From Candidatus Krumholzibacteriia bacterium (GTDB taxonomy: Bacteria > Krumholzibacteriota > Krumholzibacteriia > G020349025), in assembly GCA_035649275.1 (NCBI GenBank), contig DASRJW010000036.1, forward strand, positions 31,030-95,029: a stretch of 64,000 bases of DNA. Reading direction: 5' to 3'. The position numbers were made by a program, and so were the translations under genes. Below the pieces are notes generated by a model that was not told the origin of the DNA, ran no database searches, and saw only the letters and a list, made by a program, of their open reading frames with translations. Each line of letters begins with the position of its first letter. Position 1 is the stretch's first letter. This document shows positions 38,828 through 47,270 of the stretch, piece by piece.

Positions 38828-40465
38828 TCAATGGATGGCGAGGCCGGCTTCGCCGAGAGCGTCGAGGACGGAGTCGGCGCGCTTGGCGTTGACCCAGCGC
38901 CCGACTTCGGCCCGGGCGCGGGCGGGGAAATCGGGATAGAGGGCGAGCAGGCGCTGCACCGCGGCGGCCGCTTGCTCCTTCATCCCCAGCCGGGCGTACA
39001 CCGCCGCCTGCATGCAAGGCGACCAATAGAAGGACTCGTTCTGCACCCGGAGCGCCATGTCGAGGGCCTCCTCCATTTCGCCGCGCGTGAAGTGCAGGGA
39101 GAAGAAGGCGAACCAGTACCAGTCGGGGGGCTCCGGATTGAGCGTCAGCGCCACCTTCATGAACAGGCTGCCACGCTCCAGGTCGTCGCTCAGGATCAGG
39201 TGCAGCCCATAGTCGGCGAGGGTATCGGTGTCGTTCATGTTGAGCGCCAAGGCCCGGGCCCCGGCTTCGCGGAAGGCCCGGAGATCGCCGCGCGCGAAAT
39301 GCGCCAGGAACAGCGCATGGTAACCCCTCGGCTCCAGCGGATCGAGCCGGACTGCGGCCTGGGCGCTTCGCATGCCCTGTTCGCGGGCTTCTTCGCGGCT
39401 ACCGCGCAGGTTGTAGCCGAAGCGATCCATGTCGAGATACAGATAGGCATGGACGGCGCAGAGCGAGGCGGAGTCGTGCTCCGTCTGCAGGGCGTGTTCC
39501 ACTGCCTCGAGCGCCCGGGCGTGACCTTCCGGCGCATGGTGGGCGGAATAGGCGTAGAACAACAGCACCGCATCGTAAGCGTCGAGGCTTTCCGGGGGTT
39601 TGTGCCGCGCCTGCGCCGCCTCGGGTCGGGCGATCACCCCGTGAGGCTGGGCGATGGTGGTGACCACGTGGTTCGCGATCTCGTCCTGGATGTCGAACAC
39701 CGACGCGGCGGAGAGGTCCCGTTCGTAGCCTTCCGCCCACAAGACCTTCCCGTTCGTGCCGCTGGAGAGCTCGGCATTCACCCGGATGCGGTTTTCGTCC
39801 CGCCGGACGCTCCCGTGCAGGACGTAACGCACGCCGAGGCGCCGGGCGATCTGGGTGATGCCTTCGCGAGCATCGTGCTGGAAAGTCGTGTTGCGGGCGA
39901 GGACGTGGAACTCGCGGAAGCGCGATAGGGCGGTGATGATCTCGACGGTCACGCCGTCGGCGAAAAAGCGCTCGCCGCCCAGGTTGTCGAAGGGCAAGAC
40001 CGCCACCGACGGTCCGCCCGGGAATCCTGGGGTCAACGTCGTCAGATCGGTGGAGGTGAGGGCGGCGATGTCTTCCTGCAAGTGCAGGATGTCCGCCTTC
40101 GGGCGGAACACGGGCACGTAGGTTCCCCGCGGCAGCTCGATGAGCACCGGATCTTCGCGCCCGAGGGTGAGGTAATAGTGCTCCAGCCGGCGGCGCAGGC
40201 GGCTCGCTTCGACACGCACGCCCGGGTTGGTGGAGGGGTCGAAAGTGTCGTCGCGGTCGAAGACTTCGATGGCGAGGGTGTATTCCTTCAAGCGCTCGGA
40301 GCGCCCGGCGAGGGCCTCCTCCACCACGAAGCGGAGAAACCTCCGGCTGCGGTCCGTGCCGGAGAAGTGCGGGCTGGCGAGGATGCGCTCGAGCTGCGCG
40401 CGGATGGCTTCCGGCTCCGGAGGCACACCCAGGGCAGGGCCGCCGCCGGACTCTCCTGAGAGCAT
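38828..40465 (-). CDS. TolB-like/FlgO-domain TPR protein
   Basis: 545 aa from ATG 40465 (GGAGGGAGG upstream). The N-terminal ~110 residues (ILASPHFSGTDRSRRFLRFVVEEALAGR, EVFDRDDTFDP, GVRVEASRLRRRLEHYY in pieces) are the region widely seen at the N-terminus of proteins labelled adenylate cyclase-like TPR proteins, but there is no nucleotide-cyclase domain. Next is a FlgO/TolB-like domain (SVAVLPFDNLGGERFFADGVTVEII, VRYVLHGSVRR) and about 300 residues of tetratricopeptide repeats. No membrane segment is obvious. Function unknown; probably a scaffold or regulator. Confidence 0.8.
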   Translation of the reverse strand: MLSGESGGGPALGVPPEPEAIRAQLERILASPHFSGTDRSRRFLRFVVEEALAGRSERLKEYTLAIEVFDRDDTFDPSTNPGVRVEASRLRRRLEHYYLTLGREDPVLIELPRGTYVPVFRPKADILHLQEDIAALTSTDLTTLTPGFPGGPSVAVLPFDNLGGERFFADGVTVEIITALSRFREFHVLARNTTFQHDAREGITQIARRLGVRYVLHGSVRRDENRIRVNAELSSGTNGKVLWAEGYERDLSAASVFDIQDEIANHVVTTIAQPHGVIARPEAAQARHKPPESLDAYDAVLLFYAYSAHHAPEGHARALEAVEHALQTEHDSASLCAVHAYLYLDMDRFGYNLRGSREEAREQGMRSAQAAVRLDPLEPRGYHALFLAHFARGDLRAFREAGARALALNMNDTDTLADYGLHLILSDDLERGSLFMKVALTLNPEPPDWYWFAFFSLHFTRGEMEEALDMALRVQNESFYWSPCMQAAVYARLGMKEQAAAAVQRLLALYPDFPARARAEVGRWVNAKRADSVLDALGEAGLAIH

Positions 40466-40853
40466 CCTCCCTCCGGTGCGCACGCCGCGCTGGCAGGCAA
40501 CCCCATGGTGCACAACAAGAAGTCCAGAGCGCGGCGAGGGCGCTTCACGTTACCTACGGATGGCTACTCCCGTCAACCGCACCGAAAGCCGAGACTTGTG
40601 TCCAGGTGGCTCCAAGCCCGGCAACTAGGTCCCGCCCTTCCAGGAGCGCCTCGAGCACCTCGGGCGTACGACCGCAGGGAACCTGCAAGGGGCTGCTCGC
40701 GGACTCCTCATGTGGGGAGGGGAGTAGGTTGGCGAAGCGCGAAGCCGATGCAACCAGTCGAGCACCGTCGCTTCGCCAACCATGCCGCACCGCCTAGCGC
40801 CCGCGTCGTCCCCGTCGATCCTCCTTGCCGCACCACAGCTGACGCACTTGCTC
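40466..40853. other. Non-coding interval with a perfect inverted repeat
   Basis: About 390 bases between two minus-strand genes. No open frame here is convincing. It contains the 13-bp inverted repeat at 40727-40781, which could end transcription of the upstream gene or bind a regulator. Confidence 0.5.
40727..40781. repeat. Perfect 13-bp inverted repeat, 29-base spacer
   Basis: GGTTGGCGAAGCG (40727-40739) is exactly mirrored by CGCTTCGCCAACC (40769-40781). There is no T-run after it, so it is not a classical intrinsic terminator; a hairpin in RNA or an operator are both possible. Confidence 0.75.
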
Positions 40854-41984
40854 TCAGGACACCACGGGCTCGGAGAAGGCCACGAGCTGCAGGGGTTCAC
40901 AGCGTGGACAATCCCCGCTGGCGACCACGAACTGATCGTGGCAGCGCGGACAATAGGCGCGTGCCCCGGGGTGGCGACTCGGTGGTGTCGCTAGAGATTC
41001 ACCGAGCCCATCCTCGCGCCGTGAAAGCACCTCGCGGAGTCGGGTGTGCACGGTGTGGGCGAACCACACGGCGGTCCCGGCGCCAGCGGGCGACGATCTT
41101 TGCGCTCCTAGGGCGAGCCGCGCCAGGGCACGCACTTCGCGAGGGCTCGCCACGGCCATCGCCACCGCGATGGGCTCGAACTCCTCGACGATCTTCTCGG
41201 ACAGATGGACATGGGCGAACACCGAAGCCACCGGAGCGAGCAGGTTGGTGACGAGCGCCTGGATGCGTTCCGCTCTGTACTCGGGCCGGAAGCGTCGATG
41301 GCAGCGCAGGAACAAGGCCGTGTGCGGCACCAGCAGCAGGACCCAGAGACACAACGCGACTTTCCAGGTACGCAGGAGCAGGTCCGGGTCGAAGAGCATG
41401 TTGGCGATGACCGCGCCGAGCACGAAGCCCTGCGCCGTGCACACCATCGCCAGTGGCCGGGCGAGACGGGTGAAGTCGGCCACTCGGCGCTGCACGGCCT
41501 CGGCATCCAGGCGCGAGGCCACCCAGGTATGGATCAGGGCTTTCCGCGCTGCGAGCGGCGCGCCGCGCAGCTGCTGCAAGTGGGACGCGAAGCGGCGCGC
41601 TTCGCCGCTCGTCACGAAGCGGGCGAAGTGTGAGCCATTGACGACAAGCGTCGAGGCTTCGACGCGCATGCTCTCGATGTCTTCGAAGCGGAGGGAATCG
41701 CCCAGACACGAGGTGGAAAGCGCTTCGCTGCAGCCCGCCAGGGAGCCTGGCTGGATCCCGGTGGGAGAGAGCGAGCACGGCCACTCGGTGGCGAGCCAGC
41801 GCCGTCCCCACGGGACGAAGGGACCGAAGCGCGGGAAATCGCGCCGGCCGCCGGCCGACGGCAGCTCGATCCGGACGCCCGACCACCACTGGACGAAGAC
41901 AACCGCTCCCGCCGAGAGGAGGAAGGCGCCCTCCAGGGTGTAGAGGCCCAGCAAGACCAGGCCGACTTCGCGCCACTCGGTCAT
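40854..41984 (-). CDS. Membrane protein with C-terminal zinc ribbon, unknown function
   Basis: 376 aa. Hydrophobic segments near the N-terminus (VGLVLLGLYTLEGAFLLSAGAVVFVQ) and in the middle (LAMVCTAQGFVLGAVIANML, WVLLLVPHTALFL) indicate an inner-membrane protein. The C-terminus has two CxxC pairs (YCPRC...DCPRC) forming a likely zinc ribbon. I recognise no family. Its ATG shares a base with the stop of the DUF2167 gene upstream (TGATG), so both are co-translated and probably act together. Confidence 0.75.
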   Translation of the reverse strand: MTEWREVGLVLLGLYTLEGAFLLSAGAVVFVQWWSGVRIELPSAGGRRDFPRFGPFVPWGRRWLATEWPCSLSPTGIQPGSLAGCSEALSTSCLGDSLRFEDIESMRVEASTLVVNGSHFARFVTSGEARRFASHLQQLRGAPLAARKALIHTWVASRLDAEAVQRRVADFTRLARPLAMVCTAQGFVLGAVIANMLFDPDLLLRTWKVALCLWVLLLVPHTALFLRCHRRFRPEYRAERIQALVTNLLAPVASVFAHVHLSEKIVEEFEPIAVAMAVASPREVRALARLALGAQRSSPAGAGTAVWFAHTVHTRLREVLSRREDGLGESLATPPSRHPGARAYCPRCHDQFVVASGDCPRCEPLQLVAFSEPVVS

Positions 41985-42877
41985 CAGGCAGTGGGAGTGA
42001 TCGGCTCGCCCCGCTTCCCGAGGAGTCGTTTGACTGTGCGGCCGACGGCGCTCACCACAGCGACGCCGCCGACGATGATCAGTTTGAAGAATTTCTTGAA
42101 CAGCCCGGTCTTGAGCGCCAGAGCTCCGGCCCCGCCGGCGACGAGTGCGGTCAGGCCGATCTCGGCGACGCGATCACCCTTTTGGAACTCGGCATAGCGG
42201 TTGCCGCTCATGAAATCGAAGGTGGAGAGCAGTTCACGATACGTCGGCAAGGTGGCCTCGAGCTCCTCCGGGCCGACGAGCAGGGTGGCGGACATCACCC
42301 CACGGCGTCCGAGGACGCGGGTATTGTAGTTGAGCATGGGCCGCCCCTCCGACTCGCCGCGGATGCACCACTCGAGCAGATGGGTGGTCTCGTTGTAGCG
42401 CGGTGCGACTTCCCAGCCCACGATGGTGAGTGCCGGGGCTCCATGCTTCTCCCGGTACTTGTTGGCTTCCTCCGTTCCTTTCCTGATGCTCTTCAGGATG
42501 GCGTCGGCGTCCAGGCTCGCCTTGTCGTCGTCCTTGACGTAGCCCATGCCGTCGAACTCGAAGACGAGCATCCAGTTCTGGTCCTCGGCGGTGGGCGCGA
42601 TGACGCCTTCCTCTTGACCCGTGGGTGGGTTGCCGAGGGCTTGCATGAGCTCCCCAGCCTGCTTCTGCCCCAGGAAGACGTAGCCTTCCGGGACCTGGAC
42701 CTGTGCATGCTTGCCGAGATCGGCACGGAGCGGCCCGGCGACCCAATCGAATGCAGGTTTCTCCTGTGCAGGTTTCTCTTCCTGCGCCGCCAGCGGCGGT
42801 GTGGTGGCAACGACGGCAGCGATCGAGACGACCGCACCGAGGAACACACCCAGAGATGGTCGGGAAGTCCTGGTCAT
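41984..42877 (-). CDS. DUF2167 family membrane protein
   Basis: 297 aa from ATG 42877 (AGGAGGCGGGTC upstream). Signal peptide ending near PLAAQEE. The body matches DUF2167: LRADLGKHAQVQVPEGYVFL, WMLVFEFDGMGYVKDDDK, GWEVAPRYNETTHLLEWCI in pieces, then a C-terminal membrane segment (LIIVGGVAVVSAVG) after ALVAGGAGALALKTGLFKKFFK. Family function unknown. It is coupled to the zinc-ribbon membrane protein downstream. Confidence 0.88.
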   Translation of the reverse strand: MTRTSRPSLGVFLGAVVSIAAVVATTPPLAAQEEKPAQEKPAFDWVAGPLRADLGKHAQVQVPEGYVFLGQKQAGELMQALGNPPTGQEEGVIAPTAEDQNWMLVFEFDGMGYVKDDDKASLDADAILKSIRKGTEEANKYREKHGAPALTIVGWEVAPRYNETTHLLEWCIRGESEGRPMLNYNTRVLGRRGVMSATLLVGPEELEATLPTYRELLSTFDFMSGNRYAEFQKGDRVAEIGLTALVAGGAGALALKTGLFKKFFKLIIVGGVAVVSAVGRTVKRLLGKRGEPITPTA

Positions 42878-43249
42878 GACCCGCCTCCTCCTGAGAGCAA
42901 AGGCTTCGGCGTGGAAGCGCCAAAGGGGATTCTTGCGATGGCAACGCAACCAGACGACGGCGATGGACACGGGGGGCTCCAGGGCTTGCCCTTTCCTGGG
43001 AAGTCTTTTCCAACCAAGAGGTTCGCCCTCCCCCGGGCAAAATGCAGCAGTCCAGAGCGGTCACTTCTTCGTGCAGGACATATACCAATGGTGACAACGG
43101 GCGTCCACGGCGTAGCGCACAGACGACCTGTCGGCACCTGGCCCGGCTCCCGACGGCGGACGTTCCCATCCGGGCCTCGGGTCGCGGTGCGCGCGGAACC
43201 GTCTTGACTTCTGGTGGGGAGTCGCACCACCTCGGCAGTGGGCGTTGCC
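42878..43249. other. Non-coding interval upstream of the DUF2167 gene
   Basis: About 370 bases with no supportable gene. It must hold the promoter of the DUF2167/zinc-ribbon pair and the 3' end of the repeat-protein transcript; I see no clear promoter or terminator. Confidence 0.5.
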
Positions 43250-44404
43250 TTAGAAGTGGGCGTTGACCAAGGGGAGCCAACGCAGCCACGGAGGATTGTC
43301 GCCGGCGTAATTCAAGAGACCGATCTGCACGCCACGCAGCCGGCGCGCCATGTTGAGCACGCCGAGCGTGAAACCTTCTTGTTTCCCCTGCACGCGATTG
43401 AAGATGCAGAGTGACGCGCCCTGCAGCAGACCCCCCTTGCCCACGGTGCAGTAAGCCCCGGTCACGGTGAGGCCGGTGATGTCGACGCCGCCAGAGACGA
43501 TGCCGCTCAAGGTGAGGCCCGCGATCCGTGGCGATCCGGCGGCGACGCCGGCGATGTTGATTCCCCGCAGCTCCTCGCCGGCCCCGACTCCAATGCCGCC
43601 GATTTGGATTCCGGTCATCGTCGTGCCGGCCCCGACGCCGAGCCCGGCGATCTGGATCCCCTTCGTCGCGCCCCCGGCTCCGACGCCGAATCCGGCGATC
43701 TGGATGCCCGTCATCGCGCCGCCGGCGCCGATGCCGAGTCCGGCGATCTGCAAGCCGTGGACAGCGGCGCCCGCTCCGAGACCAAGGCCAGCGAAGCCGA
43801 GGCCCTCCAGGTCTTCACCGGCGCCGGCGCCGAGGCCGCCGACGAGGATTCCTTGCACCGATCCCTCGGCACCCACTCCGAGGCCGGCGATGACCACGCC
43901 TCGGGAGCGACCGCCGCAGCCGCCGCCGAGGCCACCGACGGCGATGCCATCCAGATCTTCGCCGCAGCCGACGCCGAGGCCGCCGAACGCCAGGCCGCGA
44001 ATCCGCTCCCCCGCACCGACGCCGAGGGAGCCGATCAGGATGCCGTTGGCGTCGCGCTCCGCCCCGATGCCGAGCGCGCCGACGCCGACACCGTGCAGCG
44101 TCTCGGCGCCGGTGACCGGGAGCCCGAGGGCGACACCGCGGACGACGCCACGCGAGCGCGCGTGCGGCGACCAGAGCGTGACATGGATCCCGTTCACCTC
44201 GCGCAAACGGCGGTCGCGGTAGTTGAGCCGGAGTCCGTGGATCGTCCGAGAATCACCGATGCCGATGCCGACGTCGTGGAAGGTCAGATCCAGGCTGCCG
44301 GCGGAGAGGGCCTCTGTCTGGAAGAGGCAGAACGGGAGGAGAAAGAAAGCAACCCAGGAGGAGGCTCGGAGCGGGCAGCGACGGTACCGGAACGGGTTCG
44401 TCAT
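43250..44404 (-). CDS. Exported glycine-rich 16-residue-repeat solenoid protein
   Basis: 384 aa from ATG 44404 (GGGGAGGACG upstream). A Sec signal lies within the first ~35 residues. Residues 102-277 are eleven head-to-tail copies of a 16-residue unit with consensus xxxGIxIAGLGVGAGE, with a degenerate twelfth; this regularity predicts a compact beta-solenoid. The C-terminus (LGVLNMARRLRGVQIGLLNYAGDN...LPLVNAHF in pieces) resembles from memory the tail of Leptospira LA_2272-type surface-repeat proteins. Likely an outer-membrane or surface-associated structural protein. Stands alone between unrelated genes. Confidence 0.85.
   Translation of the reverse strand: MTNPFRYRRCPLRASSWVAFFLLPFCLFQTEALSAGSLDLTFHDVGIGIGDSRTIHGLRLNYRDRRLREVNGIHVTLWSPHARSRGVVRGVALGLPVTGAETLHGVGVGALGIGAERDANGILIGSLGVGAGERIRGLAFGGLGVGCGEDLDGIAVGGLGGGCGGRSRGVVIAGLGVGAEGSVQGILVGGLGAGAGEDLEGLGFAGLGLGAGAAVHGLQIAGLGIGAGGAMTGIQIAGFGVGAGGATKGIQIAGLGVGAGTTMTGIQIGGIGVGAGEELRGINIAGVAAGSPRIAGLTLSGIVSGGVDITGLTVTGAYCTVGKGGLLQGASLCIFNRVQGKQEGFTLGVLNMARRLRGVQIGLLNYAGDNPPWLRWLPLVNAHF
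43574..44101 (-). repeat. Eleven 48-bp coding tandem repeats
   Basis: Each unit encodes 16 residues with consensus xxxGIxIAGLGVGAGE. Units differ at synonymous and variable positions, so this is a diverged protein repeat, not a recent microsatellite. Confidence 0.85.
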
Positions 44405-44612
44405 CGTCCTCCCCGGCGCATGAGAACGGCAGGACTCCACGAAGTTCTCGGGTCGTCTCACTCATGACGTTTTCCCGGAGCGGTAGGTTCCATCCCGGAG
44501 GCCCGCAGCCCTGGAAGGGGCGTCCGTCGCTGCGCCGAGGCCTGGCGAGTCGGGGGCGCCGCCGACGACTCGACGGCGCCGTGACTCGCTCGCGCTCAGA
44601 GAGTCTTGCCGT

Positions 44613-45443
44613 TCACTGCGTCTTGCCGGGGAGCTGGGTGACCACGGTCCCCGCCGGCACGGCGCCTGGCTCGTACTGCAGGCGCGCCGCAGCGGTCTTC
44701 GCCTTGTCCGCGCCGCAGAGCTTGCCGACGACATGCAAGGCGCCGTCGATTCCCGCCGAGACGCCGGCGGTGGTCACCACCTTGCCGTTGTCGACGAAAC
44801 GCACGCCCGCGCGCACCTTCGTCCGCGGTGCTTCCCGACGCAGCTCGTCCAGGTCCGCGGCGTGCGTCGTGGCCTCGAGGCCGTCGAGCAATCCCGCTTT
44901 CGCCAGGACGAAGGCTCCAGAGCCAACCGACAGCACCTGGTCCGCTTGCTTGCCGACGACCTGGATCCATTCCATCATCGTCCGGTCCGCGACGAGGTTG
45001 CCGGTGCTGCCACCCGGGACCACGAGAACGTCGGGCCAGGGGCAATCGTAGAGGGAGTACTCGGGGTCGACGCGCACGAAGCCCTGGCTCGTGAGCGGTT
45101 TCCCATCCCTGGAGACCGTATAGATGTAGAAGTCGCCGGAGGCCGCGAACACCTCGCCCGGACCACTGAAGTCGAGGAGCTCCACGCCCTCGAAGAGCAC
45201 GATGGCGACGTGCTTCAGGTCCTTGCGGGCCACGAGATCCGTCTGGCACAGCTTGCACTTGCCGCGCTCCGCGGACGCCAGGCGATCGCCCGAGCAGCCG
45301 CAGGGGGGACACACATAGCCGTCGCGCGTGCCCGGGTCGTAGCAAAGGCCCGGAGCGCCAGCGCGGGCAGCGCCGGCCCACACCGCGGCGCCGGCGGCGA
45401 GCGCGGCCAGCACCACGACCTTCTTCCCATGTCGTCCGATCAT
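44613..45443 (-). CDS. Exported DJ-1/PfpI-like protein with N-terminal Cys-rich metal-binding motif, nucleophile missing
   Basis: 276 aa from ATG 45443 (GAGGAGGTCAAG upstream). Signal peptide (VVVLAALAAGAAVWAGAARAG). Residues 34-67 hold C34, C45, C48, C50, C63 and C66, with a layout like heavy-metal-binding modules that precede metal transporters (YVCPPC...GKCKLCQTDL). The rest is a class-I glutamine-amidotransferase-like DJ-1/PfpI domain (VAIVLFEGVELLDFSGPGEVF, VVPGGSTGN, AKAGLLDGLEATTHA). In related AraC-type proteins the elbow reads SVCTGA; here it is SVGSGA, so the nucleophilic Cys (position 174) is Gly. Catalysis of the usual kind is unlikely; metal or ligand binding is more plausible. 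Confidence 0.86.
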   Translation of the reverse strand: MIGRHGKKVVVLAALAAGAAVWAGAARAGAPGLCYDPGTRDGYVCPPCGCSGDRLASAERGKCKLCQTDLVARKDLKHVAIVLFEGVELLDFSGPGEVFAASGDFYIYTVSRDGKPLTSQGFVRVDPEYSLYDCPWPDVLVVPGGSTGNLVADRTMMEWIQVVGKQADQVLSVGSGAFVLAKAGLLDGLEATTHAADLDELRREAPRTKVRAGVRFVDNGKVVTTAGVSAGIDGALHVVGKLCGADKAKTAAARLQYEPGAVPAGTVVTQLPGKTQ

Positions 45444-45463
45444 CTTGACCTCCTCGAGCATGC

Positions 45464-46600
45464 TCACTGCCAGGCCGACCAACTCGGATAGATGGCCGAC
45501 CACCAACCGTCCAGCATTTGCGTATCGAGTCCCATGACGCCATCGCGCGTCGCGTTCGCCGGCAGCGGCACCAGCGAGGCGAGCTTGTCCACCACTCGAG
45601 GGCGCTCCCTTTCTTGGACGCGCGGCACCAGGTGCCAGAGGGTCACGGCGTCGGCCCCGGTGGCCGCGGCGAGGACCGTGGCGAGGGCGTCGCCGGCAGC
45701 GGCGCCGTGGCGGTCGATCTGTTCCAGTGCCCGACACAGCACCGCGGAGGCTTGCTGCGCATGCGGCGTCCCCGGCCCCATGCCGGCGCGGAGGTCGCAG
45801 CGCGCCCCCTGGGGGACGATGACCTGGTAGCCGTCGCGTTCGAAGGAGACGAAACCGAGACCGACGTCGAGACTGCCGTTGCCGCTTCGATCCACCACCA
45901 GGTCGTACTGGCAGCCGAGGTCCTCCGCGACGCCCGCGGGGGTCTCGACGAAGAACAAGCGGGGCGGCGCCCAGATGAAAGCGCTGAGCTCGCCATGGGC
46001 GATCTCGATGCGGTGCTCGTCGGCTGCGGTGAGGAGCAGGCGCACCTCGCTCTCCGGGCCGATGTCCACTCGCCCCACCTCGGCGGCGGTGACGCGCACG
46101 CGGGAAGCGGCATCCGTTCGCACCCAGTCGCCCGGGTGCAGGGTGCGGGCGCCGGAGAGGCCGCGGTCGCGCAGTACCGGGGCACCGGCGAGGGGTGCGA
46201 TCTCCCAGGTCGAAGCCGGCGCGCCACGCCGTGCGTGCCATCCCCACACGGCGAGCAGCAACGCCACCGCCACGCCCAGGCGCCACGAGAGGGCGGGGAT
46301 TCCCTGCCCGACGCCGAGGCCACGGGCGACGGCGTAACGCACCCGCACCGCCCACGTCGCTGCCCGTCGCTGTGTCGCGGGCTCGGCGGTGAGGCGCGCC
46401 GCAATGCCGGGCCAGAGATCGCCGGGGTCGAGCTCTCGCTCCAGCGCCACCACGGCGCGCACCACAACGCCGAGGGTCTTCGCCTCGGCGGCACAGTCGG
46501 CGCAGCGCGCCAGGTGGTCCCTCACTGCCGCCGCCTCTTCTTCTGGCAAGTCCGCATCGAGATGTGCGCTCAGGCGCTCTCGCACGCTCGAACAATTCAT
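45464..46600 (-). CDS. Zinc-finger anti-sigma factor with FecR-like domain
   Basis: 378 aa. The N-terminus has the zf-HC2 zinc-binding pattern (C3, H29, C33, C36: HLARCADC), typical of anti-sigma factors that hold an ECF sigma factor. A membrane helix follows (LGVAVALLLAVWGW) and then a FecR-like extracytoplasmic part (GDWVRTDAASRVRVTAAEVGRVDIGPESEVRL in pieces). Its ATG overlaps the sigma stop by four bases. It should release the sigma factor when an envelope signal is received. The C-terminal ~90 residues have no recognisable domain. Confidence 0.9.
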   Translation of the reverse strand: MNCSSVRERLSAHLDADLPEEEAAAVRDHLARCADCAAEAKTLGVVVRAVVALERELDPGDLWPGIAARLTAEPATQRRAATWAVRVRYAVARGLGVGQGIPALSWRLGVAVALLLAVWGWHARRGAPASTWEIAPLAGAPVLRDRGLSGARTLHPGDWVRTDAASRVRVTAAEVGRVDIGPESEVRLLLTAADEHRIEIAHGELSAFIWAPPRLFFVETPAGVAEDLGCQYDLVVDRSGNGSLDVGLGFVSFERDGYQVIVPQGARCDLRAGMGPGTPHAQQASAVLCRALEQIDRHGAAAGDALATVLAAATGADAVTLWHLVPRVQERERPRVVDKLASLVPLPANATRDGVMGLDTQMLDGWWSAIYPSWSAWQ

Positions 46601-47172
46601 GATCCCAGGACCTCCCGCAGCGCTCGCCGCGCGCGATGGAGATGAGCCTTCGAGGTGCCCGCGGCGATTCGCAACAGTGCCGCGATCTCCTCGTGCCGGT
46701 AGCCTTCGATGTCGTGCAGCACCAGGACGGATCTGGCCTGCTGCGGCAGACGCGCGATCGCCCGTTCGAGATCGATGCGCTCGCCGACCGGCTCGGCGCC
46801 ACCACCGCGCACCGGGGCGAGCGCCTCCAAGGTCTCCGAGCCCGCTTCTCGCGCCCAGAGCCGTCCCCGTCGCCGCAGCCCCATCAGCGCCACGTTCGCC
46901 GTGATGCGGTGGAGCCAGGGGGAGAAGGCCTGGTCGTCGCGCAGCTGCCCGAGCTGGCGCCAAGCCTGGACGAAAGCTTCTTGCGCCATCTCTTTGGCCC
47001 GGACGCTGTCGCCAGACAAGCGCAGGCACACGGCGTAGACCCGACCCACGTGCAGTCGGTAGAGGACCTCGTAGGCGTTGGTGTCGCCGTCACGGGCGCG
47101 CCGGGCGAGGGCGGCGATCTCCGCCGGGCCAGATTCCACGCGAACCTCCGCCAAGGCAGTCCCCATGGGCAT
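46597..47172 (-). CDS. ECF sigma factor (anti-sigma partnered)
   Basis: 191 aa. Region 2: AYEVLYRLHVGRVYAVCLRL, AKEMAQEAFVQAW, FSPWLHRITANVALMGLRRRGR. Region 4: LPQQARSVLVLHDIEGYRHEEIAALLRIAAGTSKAHLHRARRAL. The ATG at 47172 has GGGAGCGAG upstream. Unlike the two kinase-linked sigma factors in this window it is followed by a classical zinc-finger anti-sigma gene, so a different mode of control is expected. Regulon unknown. Confidence 0.92.
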   Translation of the reverse strand: MPMGTALAEVRVESGPAEIAALARRARDGDTNAYEVLYRLHVGRVYAVCLRLSGDSVRAKEMAQEAFVQAWRQLGQLRDDQAFSPWLHRITANVALMGLRRRGRLWAREAGSETLEALAPVRGGGAEPVGERIDLERAIARLPQQARSVLVLHDIEGYRHEEIAALLRIAAGTSKAHLHRARRALREVLGS

Positions 47173-47270
47173 CCGGCTCGCTCCCTTCGTACAGGGAGAT
47201 GCCGGGAAGCGGGAAAACGTTTACTGCCTGTGGGGAGGTCGAGCAACCGGAACGGGCGGGGGGGAGGGGG

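Noticed and set aside
40727-40781. Inverted repeat read as an integron attC-like site
   Set aside because: The ends GTTGGCG/CGCCAAC do not satisfy the GTTRRRY/RYYYAAC consensus, and there is no integrase or cassette array.
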